Assembly: GCF_932526225.1 (NCBI RefSeq)
Contig: NC_064047.1
Location: 12,968,460-13,032,459 of the forward strand
Source: Nematostella vectensis
Taxonomy: Eukaryota; Cnidaria; Anthozoa; Actiniaria; Edwardsiidae
Direction of reading: 5' to 3'
DNA length: 64,000 bases
The position numbers were made by a program, and so were the translations under genes. This document shows, one piece after another, positions 58,201-64,000 of this stretch. Below the pieces are notes generated by a model. It was not told where the DNA came from. It ran no database searches and worked only from the letters and a program-made list of their open reading frames with translations. Each line of letters starts with the position of its first letter. The first letter of the stretch is position 1.

Positions 58201-61200
58201 TAAACACAGGAATCCCGGAAAAGGCAGAACACTAGGGACTAGGCTGGACTAGAGCCTTACAGCCGTGGGTTTCTTACTATCATCGGACAGAATGGAGCGC
58301 CGGATTTGAATAAGTGCCTCAGAACCGTTATTTACAAAGTAACCGGGAAAAACGCGAGATCGGAACCCACACCCTCTGTTGCTTTACCACACTCATGTCA
58401 TCATCTGAGCGATGCGCCCGTTGATGCCCCTAACTTGTACTTATAGACGGTTTTTACTATACTCACCCCTTCGTTGCTCTACCACACTCATCTCATCATC
58501 TGAGCGATGCGCCCGTTGATGACACTAACTTGTACTTATACACGGTTTTTACTATACTCACACCCTCTGTTGCTCTACGACCTTCATCCCGTCGTCTGAG
58601 CGATGCGCCCGTTGCTTGGTCATCTGGTCATGGTCGCCTGCCATGACGGCGAACGCGTGCTTCCCAACATGCAGTTCGGTCATATCTAGATGCCCCTCGG
58701 CCTCTTCTGCCTCTTCGACATCCTCGCCGTGTTGCAGTGACGGTGGCTTGGGCACGATTCTGATCTGTCGCTCAGGGATGATAGGCTCGCCCTCTTCATT
58801 TCCTTAAAAATGGGTTGTATTTCCATAACGCAAGTATCATATATAACGCAAGCATCTTATATAGTATGTATACACTTTTTTTTAATAAAAACGCCCAGCC
58901 TGGAATTTCATGAAATTTTAAGAACATGCTAAGAACATGCCGAGGCTGAGATAGCAGATGATGCGTTCTAAAATGCAGAATCAAATTGTGCTCATAGTAA
59001 CAACCTTATTATTGCTATTGATCATTAGTGTAATTCTCTTCCTAATAATTCATTGGGTATTATATTCTTTATATACAATAAAATTTAAGAACATCGTTAA
59101 GAACATATCCCCTAAAATGTCCAAAAAAAACCGGACCATTATGGCCATTATTAAACGGAAAATTAGAAGTTATTATATATGTTTAAAAAAGGAGTGTATA
59201 GGCATAGTGTGCTTCAAAGCATCTAACAAAAGGTCATTAGAGATGTTCCAGGCGGTTAGGACACATGAATGTTGGTTTGTAAGCACTCGTCACTCCATAT
59301 GGTCCCGATGGCCCCGCGACCCCGGAGGTTCTGTTATTCCGGTGAATGAAGTGTGTTTTGGGAGATGGCTTTACGTCCTTATTTGAGAAGATGAGGGATT
59401 CAAAGTCGCCGATGTGAGTTTATACTGTATTCACAGATATAGCTGTCAACTCAGCCGCATTGGGCGGGTGTCACAAGATTTTGGACCTCGTCACAAGCCT
59501 AATTGGCTCTCTTGGGTAAATTTTACCCGATTTCACAAGATTTCCAAGTTGGGTTGACAGCTACATAAGCACAGATGAACTTGTTCTCGGAGATGTTTGA
59601 TGTGAGAGATGGGGCTGATAGTCGGTTCCCCCAACCAAACACTAGATCGAAATCTGGATCTAATCATAAGGCTGGCGAAAACGGCGATGGACATGCAATT
59701 AAATATGAGAGAGAACATCCTTTTAAAAAATTAAAACGGTGGATATTTGTACAGCTTCTGGTAAAGGTATCAAAGTAACTCGACAATATAGTAACAAAAT
59801 TCCTGTAACAAGTAAGACTTCCTGGACATACCGATGTCATCTGGCATCAGCGTTAATGCATGTGCTTCCTCGAACTTGTCCCGAGGGAAGTAGATCGGCA
59901 TAACCTTTGCATATACTACTGCCTCTGCACCTTCCACTACGAACGCCACAGTATCAACCGCAGACCCGTACTTTTCCAGGAATCTACGTACAGTCCCTGG
60001 AAAAAAAATTGAATTTTGAATTTGATTATTTCAAAGTCTTAATGATTACAATAGCTGTGGGGTGGTGCAGACCTTCTCTCTGGACAACCCCAATCTGCCA
60101 CAGCCCCAATCCGCCACAGCCCCAATCCGCCACAGCCCCAATCCGCCACAGCCCCAATCCGCCACAGCCCCAATCGGCCACAGCCCCAATCGGCCACAGC
60201 CCCAATCCGCCACAGCCCCAATCCGCCACAACCCCAATCCGCCACAACCCCAATCCGCCACAACCCCAATCCGCCACAACCCCAATCCGCCACAACCCCA
60301 ATCCGCCACAACCCCAATCCGCCACAACCCCAATCCGCCACAACCCCAATCCGCCACAACCCCAATCCGCCACAACCCCAATCCGCCACAACCCCAATCC
60401 GCCACAACCCCAATCCGCCACAACTCCAATTTGCCACAACCCCAATATGCCACAACCCCAATCTACCACAACCCCAATCTGCCACAGCCCCAATCTGCCA
60501 CAACCCCAATCTGCCACAACCCCAATCTGCCACAACCCCAATCTGCCACAACCCCAATATGCCACAACCCCAATCTGCCACAACCCCAATTTGCCACAAC
60601 CCCAATCTACCACAACCCCAATTTGCCACAACCCCAATATGCCACAACCCCAATCCGCCACAACCCCAATCTGCCACAACCCCAATCTGCCACAACCCCA
60701 ATCCGCCACAACCCCAATCTGCCACAACCCCAATCCGCCACAACCCCAATCTGCCACAACCCCAATCTGCCACAACCCCAACCTGCCACAACCCCAATCT
60801 GCCACAACCCCAATCTGCCACAACCCCAATCTGCCACAACCCCAATCTGCCACAACCCCAATCCGCCACAACCCCAATCCGCCACAACCCCAATTTGCCA
60901 CAACCCCAATATGCCACAACCCCAATCTACCACAACCCCAATCTGCCACAGCCCCAATCTGCCACAACCCCAATCCGCCACAACCCCAATCTGCCACAAC
61001 CCCAATCTGCCACAGCCCCAATCCGCCACAACCCCAATCTGTCACAACCCCAATCTGCCACAACCCCAATCTGTCACAACCCCAATCTGTCACAACCCCA
61101 ATCTGTCACAACCCCAATCCGCCACAACCCCAATCCGCCACAACCCCAATCTGCCACAACCCCAATCCGCCAAAACCCCAATCCGCCAAAACCCCAATCT

Positions 61201-62598
61201 GCCACAACCCCAATCTGCCACAACCCCAATATGCCACAACCCCAATCCGCCACAACCCCAATCTGCCACAACCCCAATTTGCCACAACCCCAATATGCCA
61301 CAACCCCAATCTACCACAACCCCAACCTGCCACAACCCCAATATGCCACAACCCCAATCTGCCACAACCCCAATCTGCCACAACCCCAATCTGCCACAAC
61401 CCCAATCCGCCACAACCCCAATATGCCACAACCCCAATCTACCACAACCCCAATTTGCCACAACCCCAATATGCCACAACCCCAATCCGCCACAACCCCA
61501 ATCTGCCACAGCCCCAATCTGCCACAGCCCCAATCTGCCACAACCCCAATCCGCCACAACCCCAATATGCCACAACCCCAATATGCCACAACCCCAATCC
61601 GCCACAACCCCAATCCGCCACAACCCCAATCCGCCACAACCCCAATATGCCACAACCCCAATCTACCACAACCCCAATTTGCCACAGCCCCAATCTACCA
61701 CAACCCCAATATGCCACAACCCCAATATGCCACAACCCCAATATGTCACAACCCCAATCTGCCACAACCCCAATTTGCCACAAACCCAATATGCCACAAC
61801 CCCAATTTGCCACAACCCCAATATGCCACAACCCCAATTTGCCACAACCCCAATCTGCCACAACCCCAATCTGCCACAACCCCAATCTGCCACAACCCCA
61901 ATCTGCCACAACCCCAAAAAGCCTTTATTATATATATAGTACAGCCACCATTCTGTGGACTTACTGTACATATACGTGTATGGACTTACTCAGCGCAATG
62001 TGAGCCCCATCCTCCGGAGGGTAGCCTCGTTTTGTAGTGTTGACAACACACACACCAATGGTAGATATTTTATTTTCCCTGCAGTCAAAGCAATGAAGAA
62101 TTAGTAAATCTATATAGATGTACATCATTACAGAAGGCATTTATTGTATATCTCGATCGAAGGCTCGTTATGTTTGTGATTCTTAATAGAAAATAAGCTT
62201 CTGAGCTGGTGTGCTTGGTAGGTACAGTTTCATTAGTGAGTCATGGCCGCATCGGTTTGTGTGCCATGGAGTAGTTAGAATCAGGTAACAGCTCAATTTT
62301 TGCAACATACTAACTTGATAGAACAGAGGTTCCTAGAAAACAGGTTAACACTAACATGGGGATGAATGTCCTTTTTATTCAATCAAATGTCAAGATGTCC
62401 ATATCTATCCCTGGGTTAGTGCTAACCTGCCTTCTAGTAACCTGGCCCCTGGAGCCTGTAAATCTAAATAAACAGATCGTCCACAGTGCAGCTTACCTGA
62501 CGAGCCGCATGGTATTTCTGTAGCATGAGAAGAGAGCACTCTCTGCTGCCGTCTTGTATTTAGTGTTATAACGAGGACCAACAGTATGGATAACATAT
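55145..62598 (-). CDS. GDAP2: GDAP2-like macro and CRAL-TRIO domain protein (multi-exon, 5' end missing)
   Basis: Nine exons in matching phase: 62497-62598, 61990-62078, 59832-59996, 58562-58802, 57901-57977, 57215-57291, 56639-56778, 56256-56454 and 55145-55201, about 381 residues to a TAA. The first three give most of a macro domain (YVIHTVGPRY, NTTKRGYPPEDGAHIAL, TVRRFLEKYG). The fourth is an acidic linker starting EEGEPIIPERQIRI. The rest form the C-terminal CRAL-TRIO/BCH-like domain (YQRWLRRAR, GRPVVVFVARHF, YVVVYFHTHS, YRRNLKAFYIVHPT), ending TGGL. This is the GDAP2 architecture. The roughly 120 missing N-terminal residues lie to the right, outside the window or unrecognised. Macro domains bind ADP-ribose-like ligands and the CRAL-TRIO fold binds lipids; the exact GDAP2 function is not settled. 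Several introns carry tandem copies of its own splice junctions. Confidence 0.93.
55437..56056 (-). repeat. 16-bp minisatellite whose unit is an exon/intron junction
   Basis: About 39 copies; on the minus strand the unit is TATGAAGGTAATGYGG. This equals the last 7 bases of exon 56256-56454 plus the first 9 bases of its intron. Each unit therefore carries AAG|GTAATG. On the plus strand it reads CCTTCATACCGCATTA. Open frames across it are artefacts. Confidence 0.96.
56043..56255 (-). repeat. About 70-bp tandem copies of an exon end and 5' splice site
   Basis: The end of exon 56256-56454 (TATGACTGGATTAACCCGGA ... ATATGAAG) and its donor GTAATGTGG recur three more times with increasing divergence. 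Donors begin at 56255, 56184, 56115 and 56043 (71, 69 and 72 bases apart). The array then passes directly into the 16-bp array. Confidence 0.92.
56256..56454 (-). CDS. GDAP2: GDAP2 exon: CRAL-TRIO part
   Basis: Acceptor TTTTACCCGCAG, donor GATATGAAG|GTAATG. It encodes YRRNLKAFYIVHPTVWARIV, then TWFFTTFTASSVKEKVHFLS and DIPAYVLEYDMK, the most conserved part of the GDAP2 C-terminal domain. Confidence 0.94.
56541..56638 (-). repeat. 41-bp tandem copies of a 5' splice site
   Basis: The exon end (GTCGACAACAA) and donor (GTGAGTACACTC) of exon 56639-56778 are repeated twice more in the intron. Donors begin at 56638, 56597 and 56556, exactly 41 bases apart. Confidence 0.93.
56639..56778 (-). CDS. 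GDAP2: GDAP2 exon: CRAL-TRIO part
   Basis: Acceptor TTATCCATCCACAG, donor CAA|GTGAGT. It encodes AVAYFISVLDRIVNRDYVVV and YFHTHSTEENQPPMSFLKEL. Phase 0 in, phase 2 out. Confidence 0.93.
56779..56935 (-). repeat. Tandem copies of a 3' splice site and exon start
   Basis: Two further acceptor-plus-exon-start copies lie upstream of exon 56639-56778. CCACAG|GC acceptors put exon starts at 56893, 56841 and the used 56778, each followed by a GCNNNAGCAANTTTT-like start. Spacings are 52 and 63 bp. The middle one stays in frame with the exon. Confidence 0.9.
57215..57291 (-). CDS. GDAP2: GDAP2 exon: CRAL-TRIO part
   Basis: Acceptor CTGCTCTGCCCAG, donor AAG|GTTAGT, phase 0 out. It encodes VDFLGRPVVVFVARHFTAQN. 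Confidence 0.9.
57901..57977 (-). CDS. GDAP2: GDAP2 exon
   Basis: Acceptor TTATTTTTAACAG, donor TCAG|GTCTGT. It encodes YQRWLRRARTENFADFSRQK and ILYQS, leading into the CRAL-TRIO part. Confidence 0.9.
58369..58561 (-). repeat. 95-bp tandem copies of an exon end and its 5' splice site
   Basis: The last about 55 bases of exon 58562-58802 plus about 40 bases of intron are repeated twice more. GAGCGATGCGCCCGTTG occurs at 58407, 58502 and 58598 (spacings 95 and 96). Donor sites start at 58561 (GTGAGT), 58466 (GTGAGT) and 58371 (GTGGGT), exactly 95 bases apart. Confidence 0.93.
58562..58802 (-). CDS. GDAP2: GDAP2 exon: acidic linker
   Basis: Acceptor TTTTTAAG, donor AGGGT|GTGAGT. The phase-2 donor is required to join YQRWL in the next exon. 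It encodes EEGEPIIPERQIRIVPKPPS, an E-rich stretch, and KHAFAVMAGDHDQMTKQR. Confidence 0.92.
59205..59400 (-). mobile_element. Candidate SINE-related fragment, copy 2
   Basis: On the minus strand, GAATCCCTCATCTTCTCAAA and TAAGGACGTAAAGCC match the core of the 6195-6326 element. It lies in a GDAP2 intron. Limits are uncertain. Confidence 0.4.
59440..59563. mobile_element. Short MITE with TAGCTGTCAAC ends
   Basis: TAGCTGTCAACTC at the left and GGGTTGACAGCTA at the right form an 11-bp TIR around 124 bp, inside a GDAP2 intron. The ends resemble those of the MITE at 39565-39930 (TGTCAAC core). Confidence 0.65.
59832..59996 (-). CDS. GDAP2: GDAP2 exon: end of macro domain
   Basis: Acceptor TTTTTTTTCCAG, donor ATCG|GTATGT. 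It encodes TVRRFLEKYGSAVDTVAFVV and VMPIYFPRDKFEEA, the last strand and helix of the macro domain. Confidence 0.93.
60089..61919. repeat. 16-bp minisatellite filling a GDAP2 intron
   Basis: About 114 copies of CCACAACCCCAATCTG, with variants at the second half (CCGCCA, ATGCCA, TTGCCA, CTACCA). It makes up about 92 percent of the 1,993-bp intron between 59997 and 61989. Long open frames on both strands are artefacts of the stop-free unit. Confidence 0.97.
61990..62078 (-). CDS. GDAP2: GDAP2 exon: macro domain
   Basis: Acceptor TTTGACTGCAG, donor CTGA|GTAAGT. It encodes ENKISTIGVCVVNTTKRGYP and PEDGAHIAL. The KRGYP turn is characteristic of GDAP2-type macro domains. Confidence 0.92.
62497..62598 (-). 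CDS. GDAP2: GDAP2 exon: macro domain
   Basis: Acceptor TTTTTATTCCAG, donor CAG|GTAAGC. It enters at phase 2 and leaves at phase 2. It encodes YVIHTVGPRYNTKYKTAAES and ALFSCYRNTMRLV, macro-domain core strand and helix. Confidence 0.92.
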
Positions 62599-62948
62599 CT
62601 GGAATAAAAATTAATGCTAATGTATTAGCACAACTTGACAAAATAAAAAGTAAATGTTTATTAGTGTCTCTAAGCACTTCCAATACAACTGAATTATCCC
62701 TGTTAGTATACACCTGGCTATTTCAATTAAGCTCGACTAGAAGAAAATGGAAAACGATGAATGCCAAACACCACTAGTTAGGGAAAACAAGTCTTGTATC
62801 TGTTAATGACATTCAGTGAGGCTAAATTAAGTTTGTAGCCAGGCCTTTGTAATGAATGAACGAATTTTTAATACAAGAAAACATTATTATTTGCCAAACT
62901 TTGTTCCATTTTCCATTCTCTTATTGTCAAACTTTATTGAAATAGGTG
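62599..62948. other. GDAP2 intron (upstream exons not found)
   Basis: No further GDAP2 exon was recognised up to the window end. 62933-62952 carries the terminal sequence of the inverted-repeat family seen at 47486-47805. Confidence 0.5.
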
Positions 62949-63252
62949 TATAGCAGGCCAGTACCCAGGGGGGTGCAGGTGGTGGGAACGCACCCCCCAC
63001 AACCGCCTAAGGTCCACTTTTGGTTCTAAATAGACACTATAGCTAGATCGCTCTGGTGTGTAGCCAAACCCGACAATAAACGTCCAGTGGAGGTATCCAA
63101 AGGCTTAAAAAAACCTTTATTGTTTTTTCAGGGGTGGTCAAAATTTTATCAGAGAACTCCCTCCTTCCCCCCCCCCCCCCCTCGAAAAAATTAGGTCCAC
63201 TTTCTCGGATTTTGCACCTCCCAAAGAAAAATCCTGGGTACAGGCCTGTATA
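62949..63252. mobile_element. MITE with TATAGCAGGCCAGTACCCAG ends
   Basis: The left end TATAGCAGGCCAGTACCCAG pairs with the right end, whose reverse complement begins TATACAGGCCTGTACCCAGG. The span is 304 bp and includes a C run at 63167-63181 opposite G-rich sequence at the left. No coding capacity. Confidence 0.75.
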
Positions 63253-64000
63253 GATAGAAACTACTCCACACAGCTTACAATCACGAGTGCTACTGTGGTG
63301 TAAACACTGTCACTGAAGATGGTACATAAATGATGGCCCAGTGGTTCTTGTACATCCCCCAATACAGGTAAATGAGGTGTGTCGAGAGACAAAACCCTTG
63401 GACTTAGTGTTCTTATCAAGGAGAAAAAAGATTAACTTTCTGCAGAGATAGCAAGGATTTAACACCCCCGAAGAAACTGATTTGCTTTTAGATGCTAATC
63501 CAATTCATCCGACATGTCAATCACGCCCGTACGAATAGCCAATCAGGAAAGAGATGATGCAATAACAGCCACATGGTCCCACAAATGTCCCACAAAAAGT
63601 CGGCAATCGACGCCAAAAAAGATTGGTTTGAGATATTTTTTGCGAATTTGGACAAGCAAATAAGCATTATTAGGTCAGCGTAGAAAGTGCTAGTCCTGTT
63701 TTCTTTGACCGGCCACTTTTAGTGTCGAGTTAGGACTCAAATTGCAGAAAAACACGTACAATTTCTACGAAGAAAATAATAAAAAGCAAACAAACCACAT
63801 ACAAGAACAGTGTAAGTCCTACCATTGAACTTGTGTTTGATATTATCCTAGGTCACTTTAATTTCATATAAGAATGAGACTGTCGTTTGTATTTTTGCTA
63901 TAAATCTTGACGTTTGCCAATAAAACTTGTAGTTAAAAGTCAGGCGTAAACAGTGAATTTGGCATTCTCTTCTACTTTTCCCCGCACTTAAATCACTGCA
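63253..64000. other. Spacer or GDAP2 intron at the window edge
   Basis: No exon or repeat recognised. Confidence 0.5.

Noticed and set aside
59907-62037. Open frames up to 698 codons on both strands (PQPQSATTPICHN-type and GLWQIGVVADWGC-type)
   Set aside because: They are translations of the 16-bp satellite within a GDAP2 intron, open in several frames on both strands.
62822-62862. Upstream GDAP2 exon ending TKG-like
   Set aside because: A short minus-strand match (ITKAWL-like) lacks a donor and the conserved preceding residues.
1-64000. CRISPR array or prokaryotic defence system
   Set aside because: The tandem repeats have no unique spacers between units, and the genes are spliced animal genes.

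Overview
This is eukaryotic, animal-type genomic DNA. Genes are split by GT-AG introns, codons continue in phase across exons, and AT-rich spacers are full of short inverted-repeat transposons (MITEs), degenerate retrotransposons and minisatellites. The gene set is a class A GPCR, a quaking/HOW-type STAR protein, a PAN plus fibrinogen-like secreted protein, a TENT5/FAM46 nucleotidyltransferase and GDAP2. That mix and the compact MITE-rich layout fit a cnidarian, most likely an anthozoan such as a sea anemone. The species is an inference. There is no prokaryotic operon, CRISPR array or phage.

Layout. 1-1.9 kb is a 38-bp minisatellite. 1.9-8 kb holds spacer, MITEs and a long hairpin. 8.1-9.3 kb is an intronless GPCR (+). 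9.3-14.6 kb is spacer with a TTAA-flanked MITE. 14.7-24.3 kb is a quaking-like gene (-) in at least eight exons. 24.8-27.3 kb holds a foldback element and a decayed Ty3/gypsy pol (-). 27.7-30.5 kb holds two exons of a PAN/fibrinogen-like gene (+). 30.5-31.4 kb is a minisatellite directly against that gene's second 5' splice site. 31.4-36 kb is an internally deleted Ty3/gypsy element (-). 36.1-36.6 kb is a 117-bp repeat. 37.6-39.0 kb is a TIR-bounded element holding exons of an unrecognised gene. 39-42 kb is a diverged duplication with a MITE. 44.1-45.2 kb is TENT5 (-). 47-52 kb is MITEs and repeats. 52.6-54.7 kb is a TIR element with a non-LTR reverse transcriptase fragment inside. 55.1-62.6 kb is GDAP2 (-), nine exons read here, with its 5' exons outside the window or not found. 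The right end holds one more MITE.

Most notable observation. Several tandem repeats are copies of exon/intron junctions. In GDAP2, three different exons have their 5' splice site, and one its 3' splice site, repeated in tandem inside the adjoining intron, with periods of 16, 41, 52-63, about 70 and 95 bp. The 16-bp unit of a roughly 39-copy array is exactly the last 7 exon bases plus the first 9 intron bases of the neighbouring exon. The 40/34-bp array in the PAN/fibrinogen gene also begins at a 5' splice site and repeats GTAAGR/GTGAGG. The 38-bp array at the left edge repeats a textbook 3' splice site (polypyrimidine tract plus CCCCAG|G). Recurrent tandem amplification of splice junctions is the best candidate here for an undescribed process.

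The genes do not form a pathway. They are independent neighbours.
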